Assembly (NCBI GenBank): GCA_963580455.1 | Contig: OY756958.1 | Coordinates: 1,686,501 to 1,750,500, forward strand | Reading direction: 5' to 3' | Length of the DNA: 64,000 nt | Origin: Euonymus europaeus | Lineage: Eukaryota > Streptophyta > Magnoliopsida > Celastrales > Celastraceae | In this document: piece after piece, positions 1 through 11,005 of the stretch | Numbering within the stretch: the first letter of the stretch is position 1 | Layout of the letters: every line of letters begins with the position of its first letter | Translations under genes and position numbers: made by a program | The notes under the pieces: model-generated | Told to the model about the DNA's origin: nothing | The model's input: the letters and a program-made list of their open reading frames with translations, nothing else | The model's database searches: none

Positions 1-171
1 CAGTTGTTGACTTGTTTGTAATTGCTAGTTTCGTAGTCCTTGACTGGAAAAAGTGAATTGTCCTCTGTTTTCTTTGCCATTTTGGCCAAAAACCAATGTA
101 ATAGTTTTTCAATATCTGAAAATGACATGCATCTATCATTTACAATTCTATTCTGTGCTTATTTGTTACAG

Positions 172-2408
172 GCTTGTCGTTGACATTGTATCAGATATGG
201 TAGACTATTGGGTGACATTTAACGAGCCTCACGTCTTTTGTATGCTTACTTATTGTGCTGGTGCTTGGCCTGGTGGTCATCCTGATATGCTGGAGGTGGC
301 CACTTCTGCTCTACCAAAGGGTGTTTTTCAACAAGCCCTGCATTGGATGGCAATTGCACATTCAAAGGCCTATGACTATATTCATGAGAATAGGTTTGTT
401 CTTTTCATCTGTTAACCCTCATAGAAGCTCTAGGGAAAAAAAGCGTTGTCTGAGAAACCTTTACATCTTTCTGTGAAATTGGATTACTTATAGATGAAAA
501 CATGCCAACAAGAAACATATGCACAAACTATGAAGTTTGGAAGACAACCGGCCTTGTACTTATGCAGCTTGTATATTTTTTTCATTAAATTGTGTGGTGT
601 AGCCATTCTTTGGGTTTGATGCCTTTGATCGTGCCCTTGTTTAAATTATTTGGTGGTGTGGTTGTCGATGTTGGGCTTACCACTAGTTTTTGCCCTAATC
701 CCACCAAAGACGCTACTATTAAGTTCACATTGTCTGGTCACTGTTACAGAACATATTAGTGTTCTGAAACTTTTGCTTTCATATCTGTAGCGTGATATCA
801 AATCCATTGGTTGGAGCAGCACATCATGTCTCTTTCATGCGTCCATATGGTCTTTTTGACGTTGGTGCTGTTTCTCTGGCTAATTCCCTGACCCTCTTCC
901 CTTATCTGGATTCCATCTCTGACAAGATGGATTATATAGGCATAAACTACTATGGACAGGTTTGTTTTCTCCTTCCAAATGACTTTGAAACCATCATGCT
1001 TAGAGGTAACTTACTGACTTCACCACTGAACAGGAAGTAATCTCTGGTGCTGGATTGAAGCTAGTGGAGACTGATGAGTACAGTGAATCTGGACGTGGAG
1101 TGTATCCCGATGGCCTGTACCGCATACTGATTCAGTTCCATGAAAGATACAAACATCTAAATGTTCCATTCTTTATTACTGAAAATGGGATTTCTGATGG
1201 GACAGATGTGATACGTCGGCCATACCTCTTGGAACATTTACTTGCTGTTTATGCCGCCATGATTATGGTCATGATTCTGACCTCAAAAATTTATTCTGTT
1301 TAGAAATTTGATCATTTATGGTTAGTGCATTTGTTGTAAAATAATTGCAAGCATACATGGTCTAAAACTCTAAATACAGGGTGTCCCTGTGCTTGGCTAT
1401 CTATTCTGGACCATATCTGACAACTGGGAGTGGGCTGATGGATATGGGCCCAAGTTTGGATTGGTAGCAGTTGATCGCGCCAATGGGCTTGCTCGAATTC
1501 CACGTCTTTCATACCATCTATTTACCAAGGTAATTGGATATGTACTTATAGGGAAAAATAAGGTTTGAAGTACTAGTGCAGCCTTCACTTCCTTGATTAT
1601 ATTTCTCTATTATCAGTTTCTAATGGCTGTATATCTCATCATCAGGTGGTGACAACTGGTAAAATTACACGTGAAGACCGGGCACATGCTTGGAGGGAAT
1701 TCCTAAGAGCTGCTAAGGAGAAAAAGAAACGACCATTTTATCGAGCAGTTGATAAACATGGCCTCATGTATGCAGGTATGTGCTGCTCTGGTTTAGCATG
1801 TTTTTCATTATAATTAATTTCTTAATGGCTTCATTCCTTTAACTTAGACACTCCCTTTCAACTTAGAATCATAAACTTCCGTCTAGATATTTTTTGGGCC
1901 TAAAGTAAATCCCTGCCCATTATACTGCTGGGGCCTTTCACTGCCAGTGGACTACTTTAAGGTGCCTAGAGATGTTCTATATCAGGTTAATATACAAACT
2001 CAGAGGCATCCTGCAAAATGTTGTCGATTCCTACTCGTTCAGGGGATGTCTTGATTGCTTCCTGGAAAATGGGACTGCTGCATCTGGATACCAAATACTT
2101 GTCTACATACTCCAAAACCGCATTCACTTTTCGTCATTATGATGACGGTGCTTGTTGTCGTTTTGTATGAAGTTAAGAACCCATCACGATTCTTATTTGT
2201 TCTTTTGACAGGAGGCCTTGATCTACCTATAGAGCGACCTTATATCAAACGAGATTGGCGGTTTGGGCACTATGAGATGGAAGGTCTACAGGACCCATTT
2301 AGCTGCATAGCAAGATGCGTTCTCCGACCTTTTTCTGCAATCAGGAAAAGTAGATCTGAAGACGATGACATTGATTTGGTTCTTCAGCCTCTTGGACCTA
2401 GTTTCTGA
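172..2408 (+). CDS. SFR2: SFR2 galactolipid:galactolipid galactosyltransferase, C-terminal part (5' end outside window)
   Basis: Exons 172-393, 791-959, 1034-1267, 1380-1529, 1646-1775 and 2212-2408 join in frame with GT-AG introns and end at TGA. They give about 365 residues of a family-1 glycosidase-fold protein; the family is about 620 residues, so the N-terminus and its membrane anchor lie upstream of base 1. The first exon has the acid/base motif TFNEP and the third has the nucleophile motif ITENG, so both catalytic glutamates are kept. The ending, with DWRFGHYEMEGLQDP and a short basic/acidic tail, is typical of SENSITIVE TO FREEZING 2 and absent from ordinary beta-glucosidases. SFR2 sits in the outer chloroplast envelope and moves galactose between galactolipids during freezing and other stress, making oligogalactolipids. 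No in-frame stop or frameshift is seen. An ordinary GH1 beta-glucosidase is the only alternative and is unlikely. Confidence 0.93.
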
Positions 2409-3668
2409 TTGAATGTACATACACCCTCACCTAGTATTAATAAACTGAAGCTTTAGCACTATTGGAGCAACAATAACATCAAATTTCAATTGTGTTCCTA
2501 GTCCCTGACTCTATTTCAGACTTGCAGATTCAGCATGTTGTGTTGACTCCCTATCTAAAAAAATAAGCTGATAGATTTTCCATCAATAGTACGAAATGCT
2601 GCTCTAAAAGAAGAACAGTCTGAACTCTGAAGTTCCTTTGCTTGTAGATATCGGCAAAGAAACATGTTCTCTCCATTCTCGTATGTTCCTCCTGTTTCCA
2701 TCCGAACTGTATACTTCAGAAAATGTATGTTTAGCAGGCCGGTGTCTTTCTGGATATAATAATGAAGAACTGTGTGAAAGTCGTATGAATGCCATAATAT
2801 TGTGGATTACTGGATTCTCTGGTCAAGTAGCTGACGAAGCTATTTTCAACCGGTTGCGTTCATGGGTGAACAACATTTTATAATCTTCCGAGTCCCAACT
2901 CCTAACCATTCTTTATTTCTTATTAGGCAAAAAAAGAAATCACAAGCCAAAATAATGTGCTGGAGGGTCATGACCAAGTCCACCATCAAGAAAGAAACCC
3001 CCATAGATCATGAAAGTAGATATTGGGAATGACTTATGGCTCGAAGCGGCCCATTTGGCTAATCTGTCATTTGCCTTCCTGTGAATTTTCACCGTAGACC
3101 AAGAGTTAGTCCGGAGAGGTTCTGGCCCAGGTCCTAACCATTGATCAGTTGCGTGAAGGATTGGATGAAGAGACGACGCAAACACTTGGCAAGCATATTC
3201 CAAGGTGACCCGTATTTGCAAGCATATTCCATTTGTTTGCAGTACTAGTTGGCTAGGAATAACCCACCTGAATAAACTTCCTAAGGTAGCATATCCCGAT
3301 CCCCATATTCCCATGCATATCCTCAGCATCGATCGTTAAACTAATGAGTGATCCTCACTTTCATCATCAGACATGATCAGTTTCCAGCTTTTGAAAACAA
3401 GTAGCAAGTAACGTCCTTGCATTGTGTTAGGTACTGAATCTGACATTCACACTTCATCAAATATCACTGTGACTATTACAACTATATATAGTTGTATATA
3501 TGTTTCATCATATGGAGATGTAGGATCTAGACACTCAAATTGTAACTTTATAAGAAGAGTCATAATTTAGGGAGAGGAAATAAATTCTTTGACATGAATG
3601 AATTGTATTTACATTACAAATACAATTATGGATCGAGGAATCTCCCTCCTTTGAATCTTCAATCTCCT
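2409..3668. other. Intergenic: SFR2 3' flank and a possible LINE RNase H relic
   Basis: The SFR2 3' untranslated region with AATAAA-like AT-rich sequence occupies the first part (an AATAAAC occurs near 2438). No gene is recognised up to the DUF538 stop codon. On the minus strand, 2940-3329 is open and contains VKIHRKANDRLAKWA (around 3060-3110), which resembles the HxxREANxxADxLAK motif of RNase H domains from plant LINEs. The rest of that frame is not recognisable, so this is at most a fragment. Confidence 0.5.
2940..3329 (-). pseudogene. Possible LINE-type RNase H domain fragment
   Basis: An open minus-strand frame of 129 codons contains a stretch like the end of a retroelement RNase H domain: VKIHRKANDRLAKWA followed by about 12 residues and FMIYGGFFLDG. 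Plant LINE proteins usually read REANxVADxLAK here, so one or two residues are missing. There is no catalytic DEDD set, no reverse transcriptase and no poly(A) tail nearby. It is either a worn retroelement remnant or chance. Confidence 0.25.
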
Positions 3669-4244
3669 TCATCGATCTACTCCGGTCTGGTTCTGGACCA
3701 TGAGAGCAATATTTCCTATCTCAAACACAGACAAAGGAAATGACTTCGACAAACCAGCTTGAGTTCTGAAAGTGATGAGTGATGATGATGGGGAATTTAC
3801 ATAAATTTCACTCAAAGTAATCCAAATCAAGAACCCCTTTGCCTTAACACCAGTGAGATTCTTGATTTTGTTTGGCTCAAAATAGGCTGTGACTTCTGTG
3901 TCGTGCCAGATAAATATGTTATCAAACTTCAAACACTTTCTTTTGTTGTCCTTCTTCTTCTTGTGCTTGAGCCAAACGAAGCCTGTGTCCTTCACATACC
4001 CATATTCCTCTATCTCTCGAAGAATTATGACCAACCCATCTGGAAAACCTATCTCTGTTAACAAATGCTTGAACTTCTCTCTGCATATCTCATCTCCATA
4101 GTACACCTCAGCTTTAGCTTTCATATCTTCTAATATTGTTGCTTGGGACATCTCACTCTTCTTCCTTCCCCCTCTTATTGGTGTTGCTTTCATATCAAGC
4201 ATCCGCCTTTTTGGTTTTAGAACTTGGTAGTATAATGGGGCCAA
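3669..4244 (-). CDS. DUF538 family protein
   Basis: A single-exon gene of 191 codons. Residues about 48-180 carry the plant DUF538 pattern: FPDGL after a helix (FKHLLTEIGFPDGL), a beta-rich middle, then GVKAKGFLIWITLSEIYV and a closing SFPLSVFE. DUF538 proteins are small plant-specific proteins with a lipid-binding BPI-like fold proposed in the literature; their molecular role is unsettled. Methionine 1 at 4244 gives a basic 30-residue leader. The internal methionine of MSQATILEDMKAKAEVYYGD at 4151 would give 160 residues, closer to the usual family length of 140-180, and is a plausible true start. There is no clear signal peptide. The gene is divergent from the F-box gene, with about 690 bases between their start codons. 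A KKKKDNKRK insertion near residue 95 is unusual for the family. Confidence 0.82.
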   Translation of the reverse strand: MAPLYYQVLKPKRRMLDMKATPIRGGRKKSEMSQATILEDMKAKAEVYYGDEICREKFKHLLTEIGFPDGLVIILREIEEYGYVKDTGFVWLKHKKKKDNKRKCLKFDNIFIWHDTEVTAYFEPNKIKNLTGVKAKGFLIWITLSEIYVNSPSSSLITFRTQAGLSKSFPLSVFEIGNIALMVQNQTGVDR

Positions 4245-4935
4245 TATAAAGGTGGAGGAGAGCTATAGTGGCTTTCATGATTTTCTAAGTCTGGAAATTA
4301 TTTTCTTTTTTTCTCTCTCCCTTTAATAGTTAGGTACGTAAGTGTACAACGTGACCGACCCATTTCAATTATAGAATTTCTTGGTAATTATCTACACCAC
4401 TCACCAGACACAATTGTGTGTTTTGAGGAAAAAAGAACATTATGGGCTTACATTTATGATGGCCCAAAGACAACTCCAATTGTGGGCCCTCAGTTTGGGT
4501 CCTTTGTCATAACATCATTTTGTGGCCCATTGTCCAACTAGTTGGGTTAGACATGGGCCACTTTAAGTCAACTCAAATCACAACCGTTGGTATGAATGAC
4601 CAATCAGTCGCTACGATTACAGCAGGTGATATATTCCCTCTTTAGATCCCGGAGGATCCGTCTCTCTCCTATCCCCAATTACTTTGATCGAAAAACCATT
4701 TAATTGGCGTCACGAATTGCTGTTACTTTCTTATCATTTGTCTTCATTCATGCCGAAAGATTGAAGCTTGTTGACCCAGAAATGAAATTTCAGTTCCACT
4801 TCGGGGACTTTCATCGAATACCCTTCTCGAGGTCGAGGTAAATTATATGGTAAGCAAGTCCTGATCTTCCTTTCATTTCCTGAATTGGGCGTCGGAGATT
4901 TTCTCGTTTTGTTTTTTCTTTTTGGGATTTGAATC
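4245..4935. promoter_or_regulatory. Divergent promoter region between DUF538 (-) and F-box (+) genes
   Basis: This 690-base interval must hold both promoters, since the two genes are transcribed away from each other. GGCCCA/TGGGCC-type boxes (TCP-binding site II-like) are seen around 4450-4560, for example near 4452, 4482 and 4523. No convincing single TATA box was fixed for either gene. The F-box leader probably begins after about 4640. Confidence 0.45.
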
Positions 4936-6012
4936 ATGGGTTCAAGAGATGGATTTTTTCCGGATGAGGTTATTCTTCAGATACTTGCGAGATTGCCCGT
5001 TAAGTCCCTTTTCAGAGCGAAAACTGTGTGCAAACTTTGGTATAGATTATCATCCGACGAGTATTTCACTAAACTCTACAATGAATTATCTTGTAAGAAT
5101 CCAATGCTATTAGTGGACGTTTCGGATTCATTTGGTTCGAAATCCAGTTTAATATGCGTTGATGATTTGAGGGGTGTTATTGAAATCTCCTTGGATTTCT
5201 TAAATGATAAGGTTAAGGTCAGGGCTTCTTGTAATGGGTTGTTGTGTTGCTCTAGCATCCCTGCTAGGGGTGTTTTCTATGTTTGCAATCCAATGACTAG
5301 AGAGTTTAAATTGCTGCCTAGGAGTAGAGAAAGGCCTGTAACCCGATTTCATCCAGATGGTGAGGCCACCCTTGTTGGTTTGGCTTGCAATTTGTCAAAT
5401 CAAGGGTTCAAGGTTGTGTTAGCTGGTTATCACCGCACCTTTGGTCACAGGCCAGACAGGACCTTCATATGTTTAGTGTACGATTCTGATTCTGATAAAT
5501 GGAGCAAATTTGTTTCATTTCGAGATGATCAATTTACACTTATGAATAGGAACCAAGTTGTGTTCGTTAATGGAGCACTTCATTGGCTGACTGGTAGTTG
5601 TTCTTGTATACTTGCACTTGATTTGGAATGTGATGCTTGGAGGAAGATTACATTGCCGGATGAATTGATTTTTGGTTCTGGGAATAGGATTTATCTGTTG
5701 GAGTGTGATGGGTGTTTGTCTGTAATTCAGATTTCAGAGGCTTGGATGAACATATGGGTGTTGAAAGACTATGAGAATGAGAAGTGGCATGTTGTGGATA
5801 GGGTTAGCTTGAGGTGTATAAGGGGTATCGTGCCTGGTATTTTTCCAATAAGTCAGACTTGTGGATATGTTTTCCTGGCAACACATAAGCAGGTTGTGGT
5901 ATATCATCGGAAGGGCAGAGTATGGAAGGAGATGTACTCCAAGACTGGCTTACCACTCCCGTTGTGGTTTTCGGCTCATGCGTTTCGCAGCACAATCTTC
6001 CCTTGTACCTAA
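4936..6012 (+). CDS. F-box protein, At5g49610 type
   Basis: An intronless gene of 358 residues. Residues about 8-45 are the F-box: FPDEVILQILARLPVKSLFR, then the VCKLWYRL ending. It should bind a SKP1/ASK adaptor and act as the substrate receptor of an SCF ubiquitin ligase. The rest is the F-box-associated beta-propeller-like region, with the conserved NGLLCCSS, VCNPMTREFKLLP, FVNGALHWL and FLATHKQVVVY strands. The whole chain matches the Arabidopsis At5g49610 protein closely as I recall it, including the ending LPLWFSAHAFRSTI. The start at 4936 lies just before the F-box and gives the family length of about 360 residues; an overlapping frame from 4922 is not coding. The substrate is unknown. 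Confidence 0.93.
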   Translation: MGSRDGFFPDEVILQILARLPVKSLFRAKTVCKLWYRLSSDEYFTKLYNELSCKNPMLLVDVSDSFGSKSSLICVDDLRGVIEISLDFLNDKVKVRASCNGLLCCSSIPARGVFYVCNPMTREFKLLPRSRERPVTRFHPDGEATLVGLACNLSNQGFKVVLAGYHRTFGHRPDRTFICLVYDSDSDKWSKFVSFRDDQFTLMNRNQVVFVNGALHWLTGSCSCILALDLECDAWRKITLPDELIFGSGNRIYLLECDGCLSVIQISEAWMNIWVLKDYENEKWHVVDRVSLRCIRGIVPGIFPISQTCGYVFLATHKQVVVYHRKGRVWKEMYSKTGLPLPLWFSAHAFRSTIFPCT

Positions 6013-7457
6013 GATGTTATCTGCCGTTCACTAGTAAGTTATGTACAAAAATAATTTTCTTATTGATGGTACTGCTATTAATCACTGATTTATTGGTCTT
6101 TATCAATGATTTTAGATATGCAATATGCAGTTCCAATTGCTGCAGTGGTGACTTTGTTGTTAATAAAAGAACACTAGTTTCTCATGTTTTCTTTTATCGA
6201 CTGAATTTTATCCAAGATAGGCTAGGGGATGAGACGTGTAGCCATTGTTTCTCACATTAAAGTTCCACCTACATATAGCATAACCTTCAGACTTATTCAA
6301 GTCACTTGAGAGTTATTTGGTGTTCAGAACTCAGAAGCATGATTTGTTCGAGTTTAGTTTCTGCATTTTGCATTCACAACTCATGTTTATGCAAAACTGT
6401 TCCACAAATTTTCTCTCTGAACTTTTTGCACGTACACCATATATTAGTTGAAACTGTTGAAAGTATTTCACGGTCAGAGAGACAAGTTTAGCACCAACTA
6501 ATTTGGTATAACCTCCAAGCATAATTCCAGCAAGGGATCAAGTTCAGGACAAAGAGGTGGCCGGGCGCCAAAAGCTAACGTGGAGGAGACCATGACAGAG
6601 GAAGAATTCTTCGAATGGTTCCAAACTGCCGTGCAAACAGAAATATTTGACAGCACGTCTAGTGGGTCTGAGAGTCCATCTCCCAGCCTGGGAATGGTCC
6701 CAAGAGTAGCAGCAACAAGAGGAAGAAGCAATGCTGAAGCCAACAAGGTTTTCCAGCTTCTTCTCATTTAAAACCTCCATATGAGGCCTACTTCCTTTTC
6801 CAAAAATGAAGAAGTGAGGAAAGTTTGACTCGCTAAACTCTTATGCAAGCGAAATTGCATGTCCTTTTGGGCCTGCAATTTCAGGGTTTGTATAATGGTT
6901 AATTATCCTAACTGGAAATTTCCCCAAAGTTGAGACTCATCATATCATAGGTGTTGCGGGGTTGTCTTCCCCGGAATGAGATGATAATTGTTGGCATGTA
7001 CTTGTACCTTGTTATCTCCTACCAGAGGATTTTATCATATTTCTCAGATAAATGACAGAGGAGGGAAGCTTTAAACTTTAAAGTAATGATATGTCGTTTG
7101 AACCTTGAAGATTGTTCTGGGAAGTTGCATATTTTAATATACGAAAATTAAAAGAAACAAAGATTAAAAAATAAATAATTTTCTAGTGAAATATCGAAAC
7201 ACTCCATCCAAGTGGTAATTTTGATGACGATATCAATGATATATGTAATCTCAAATCTCGAGTACATACCTAATTCAAAAAAATTTAAAATTACGGACTT
7301 CTCCTTATTATCATAATATTCCTGATTTTGTTTTTTTGGCTGCGTGTGAAAATTGAAATTCGAGGAAATTACCAAATCAGCCCATATCCTATACGCCCTT
7401 ATAAAATCCAGTTCTCACGACCACGGACCGTACCGCTCCACCCCTCGGAAGCCTCTA
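6013..7457. other. Intergenic between the F-box gene and RFC3
   Basis: This holds the F-box 3' flank, the DnaJ tail relic at about 6530-6760, and then AT-rich DNA up to the RFC3 leader. I see no other gene, RNA or repeat here. The RFC3 5' untranslated region probably starts within 7360-7457. Confidence 0.5.
6529..6752 (+). pseudogene. Decayed C-terminal exon of a DnaJ-domain gene
   Basis: After a CAG acceptor near 6529, the frame encodes GQRGGRAPKANVEETM, EEEFFEWFQTAVQ and SGSESPSPSLG. This is the style of the tail of plant DnaJ proteins such as At5g49580, whose Arabidopsis gene lies near the F-box orthologue. Just after SPSLG, at about 6691-6695, the frame changes. A one-base-shifted reading gives NGPKSSSNKRKKQC and a stop at about 6735-6737, the expected lysine-rich ending, with the usual final tryptophan replaced by cysteine. 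One missing A explains it. No J domain or membrane segments are found nearby, so this is probably a relic. The family ending is from memory and no search was done. Confidence 0.5.
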
Positions 7458-9808
7458 ATGGCGTCGCTCCTACACGGCTCATCTTCAATTTTCCTCACTA
7501 AACAGTTTATAAGTGATGGGCAGTCGGTAACCAGAAGCCCGAGCTTGAAATTTGGGCATGGGCGCTCCTTTTCTCCTCTAAAGCTGCCGCTTGGGCTCAG
7601 AAAAGCAGTCATAGTCGGGGCAAAGAAGAACGAGAAGAACGATAGTCACAGCTTCGTTCCCAAACCTGATGAGGCAACTGGGTTTTTCCCTGAAGCGGTG
7701 CTCCTCAAAGAGGTCAATCTTGTATCTCTTCTTTTGTCTCCACTTTTTTTTTCTCGTTAAGATTCCTGGATATAGTTAATTGTATGGGTTTGTTAAAACC
7801 TTTTTTTCCTGTAATTATTTGAGTTCTATGCTCACATTTTGATATAAAAAAGAGAGAGTTGATGGCCCTTTTCATCTATTAACCAGAAAATGTTCATATT
7901 CGTTGCCGAATAACCCAGTTTTATTTCGGACCTGATAGAGTTTAAACTCTTTTATCCTGAAAACATAATAAAAAAAGAGAGAGTAGAGTTTTATATCGAT
8001 TGTTTTCCCCCAAAAATTCTCAAGTCCAAAATAAATGTTCATGTTCGATAGCAATTGATCCGTTAATTCAATAAGAAATGGGAGTCGACACTCAATTTTG
8101 TTGGTATTCTCCAGTCCAACCCAATTCAAATTCAATTGTTAGCTTATTAAGATTTTCAATTTCAATTTCAATGAGTGAATTGTCAAGTTCAACAGGACAT
8201 TCATATTCCTTGCCGTATCAAGCTAATAGCACACAAACCTAAAGCTTGAAACTCAAAATTTTATGTGATTGTAGATAGAATGCATCTACCTCTATATTTG
8301 CATTGTTTAATCATCTATATCTGTTTTCCCAATAAGATGATGTGGGGTTTAGACATTGGCTTTAATCCATGTTTTATCTGTAATTCTGTCATGATGGCGA
8401 TTTATGGAATCCATGTCATGTTCGATCCTTTGTCCAGTGATAGCTTTTGGACTGCTTGAGTTGTATTGTTCACTTGAATTTCTCCCTGAGTTTATGTTTG
8501 ATATTTCAGAAGAAAGTTCAGGAAGATGGTAGAATTCTCCCTGAGTTTGCGGATGCTGAAGAGGGTAAGTGATGTTGTTCCATTGTGCTCTAGTTTGCTT
8601 ACTGTTGTTGGGTGAAATTGCTAATATGAAAGTCGTTCATATATTGCAGAGGAGCTTTTTGAATTTCTGAACCTTCAGCTGGAGAGTGAATCAGATGTCA
8701 TGCAGAGTGAGCATTTGCTTCTTTCCTATTGCTACTTTATAGATTGGTTGTGATGGTTTGCTTGGCCACTGTGGAAATGAAAAGACCGTATAAAACAACC
8801 ATTATAGAATGGTTTTTCAGTTACATCTAGGCATTCCTAAATGTTATCCTATGGTTAAGCCATTGGTTTTCCCTATTTCATAAAATCCATGCAAATTATA
8901 ATTGTAGAATTGATTTTAACCGACTGTGATTTAGATGGTTAATTTCCACTCGGCGATAATGTAGCTTATTGGTGGTGGTGACCTTTTGTTTTCTTTCCTT
9001 TTACAGCACGCCACTACGAGGTTGTATATATAATTCATGAGAAGCACGAGGAAGAGGTCGGAAGCGTAAATGAGAAAGTTCAAGGTAATGCTTTGCCCTT
9101 CCATCCTTCTGTTCTGCCTATAATGAATTCATTCGACATAGTATTTCATGAAATTGAAGTTTTCAGAATTTCCCGTGTGTTCTAAGTTCTAGAATTTCTT
9201 AGAATCTTGAAATAAGGTTCTATAGGAAGCCTATCTTATGCACACACGATATCAGAGCTTTGCTAGTCATTATTCATATCTTAAGTTGCATTGTGAATCT
9301 CAAATGAATTGCTTATACCTGCAAAACTCTTGTTGCAGATTTTTTGAGGGAGAAGAAAGCCAAGATATGGAGACTGAATGATTGGGGTCTTCGAAGATTA
9401 GCATACCAGATCAAGAAAGCCAAGAATGGACATTACATCTTAATGAACTTTGAGTTGGAGCCCAAATGGATAAATGATTTCAAGACTATGCTAGACAAAG
9501 AAGAAAGAGTTATTCGACATCTTGTGATGAAGGCAGATGAGGCAATCACAGAGGATTGCCCACCTCCACCTGAGTTCCACACATTGCGTGCTGGTATGGA
9601 TGACGATGATGAAGAGGATGATATAGATTATGATGAAGATGATGGTGACGTAGAATACGAAGATGAAGAGTATGGCGAGGAGGAGGCTGATGGTTCCTTC
9701 AATGACGATGATGAAAATGGTGTTATCCTCAACAGATTTGAAAATAGTGAAGCGAGGGAAAACGAATTGAATAACATAAAAAGAAGACCTGAGAAAGTAG
9801 GCAGGTAG
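7458..9808 (+). CDS. RFC3: RFC3-type plastid S6-like ribosomal protein
   Basis: Exons 7458-7712, 8510-8564, 8650-8706, 9007-9084 and 9339-9808 total 915 bases, which is 304 residues plus TAG. The first 60 or so residues are Ser/Arg/Lys-rich and poor in acidic residues, like a chloroplast transit peptide. Residues 85-122 include GRILPEFADAEE. Residues about 123-215 are a ribosomal protein bS6 domain, starting TRHYEVVYIIHEKHEEEV and including WGLRRLAYQIKKAKNGHY. The tail has about 50 Asp/Glu residues. The length and the pre-domain segment match Arabidopsis RFC3 (At3g17170), an S6-like protein needed for normal plastid rRNA processing and root development, rather than the shorter canonical bS6c. 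The start is the first ATG, 22 bases after a CCACCCC stretch. Either way it is a translation-linked plastid protein. Confidence 0.88.
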
Positions 9809-11005
9809 AGGTAGTTAACGGAGTCCAGTGTTGGTTTAGGTAATGACCTTGTCCTTGGGGAATGCCCCTAAGCAAGGCATGGAGATCTATTGAGACTTTG
9901 CCTCATCAAATATCTTGATCTGAATGTGATTATCTTGTTCTCGAATAAAACTTGCTGCTCACTTTGCAGAAGTCGCTCGTGCGGGCCTCCCCAATGGCCA
10001 AAAAGAAGAAGCAAAGAAAACTTGCAGATGATTTTATCCTTTCATTGCCGTTCGTACTTTCATTCATATAAGATAATAGGAAGTGTCCCATGCGATTTTG
10101 ATTTAGCATGAAGTTTACTGATTATTATTTTATTTTATCTTAGACACCCAATATGGAACGATAATGTGACCTTTGCATATTCCTTCGAGATCCACCTAAA
10201 ACAGAAACTGCTCATTGTATCACAATGCTTTCAAATATACATGGGAACAATATACTTTGTATGAATTACAAACTTACGGTTGAATTCACAGTAGTAATAC
10301 AGTACATTGCAAAACCAAGGAATGCCACAATAACCCCCGCAACCGCCAAAGCCCTTTTAATGACTTCCCTTCACAGGCATACCAGCAGAACGCAAAGTTT
10401 AAATGCAGAAGCACATTTTCCAGCATCAGTTCAAATGCATTATATGTCGAGAGTTGAATTACGTTCACAGTTCCATGGGAGTGATTTCTTCATACTCATA
10501 ATCGGATCAGAGAACCTGAAACAAGAATTTGCACGGTTTACTTACAATTCAAGAGAAGCTAAAAGTTATGGAGCATAATGATTCAACCAAGTGCTGACAT
10601 GCAGGAAACCAGGGATCATATAACAACAGTTCATGCTTATCATCTGGCAGCACCCATAGTTTTTGCATCCGTTTAACTTGGTTTAAAATAATTAGACAAT
10701 AATTGACTACTGGTGTCTAGAGAAGCCATACTTCCACTCATTGTTTTCCTTCCAAACCAAAATCCAAATAAGAGAATATGGCAACTATTAATAATATTGC
10801 TTTAATATAATAAAGTTCTTGATAAATGCTTTACTTACAGTGCACCAAAGGACTGGAAGTGCGTGCAGTTGTCCTCTCAGCCTTTCTATAACTGCATGCA
10901 AGTCTCCTTCAAAAACAGAGATACTCAAAATCAGGCACATTCCTCTCGCTGTTCAACCAACATTTTTTTACCGAACTTTTGCTTGAAGACCTGAACTCAA
11001 TTTGG
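9809..11005. other. Intergenic between RFC3 and the PPR gene, with coding-like minus-strand segments
   Basis: RFC3 and the PPR gene converge here, so both 3' untranslated regions lie in this interval. Two minus-strand segments look exon-like. About 10845-10940 reads LHAVIERLRGQLHALPVLWC and ends at a GTAAGT donor. About 10275-10375 reads REVIKRALAVAGVIVAFLGF and then a short hydrophobic tail before a stop. They could be parts of a spliced 3' untranslated region of the PPR transcript or an unrecognised small membrane protein. No homologue is recognised. Confidence 0.35.

Noticed and set aside
53..415. Open frame running through the first SFR2 exon from base 53
   Set aside because: Bases before 172 are intron: a CAG acceptor precedes the family sequence and the upstream part matches nothing.
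6498..6780. Minus-strand frames opposite the DnaJ relic
   Set aside because: Mirror images of the plus-strand exon; no family match or splice logic.
7458..9808. Canonical plastid ribosomal protein bS6c
   Set aside because: Length 304, the pre-domain segment and the HYEVVYIIHEKHEEEV core agree with the RFC3 branch and not with the shorter bS6c.
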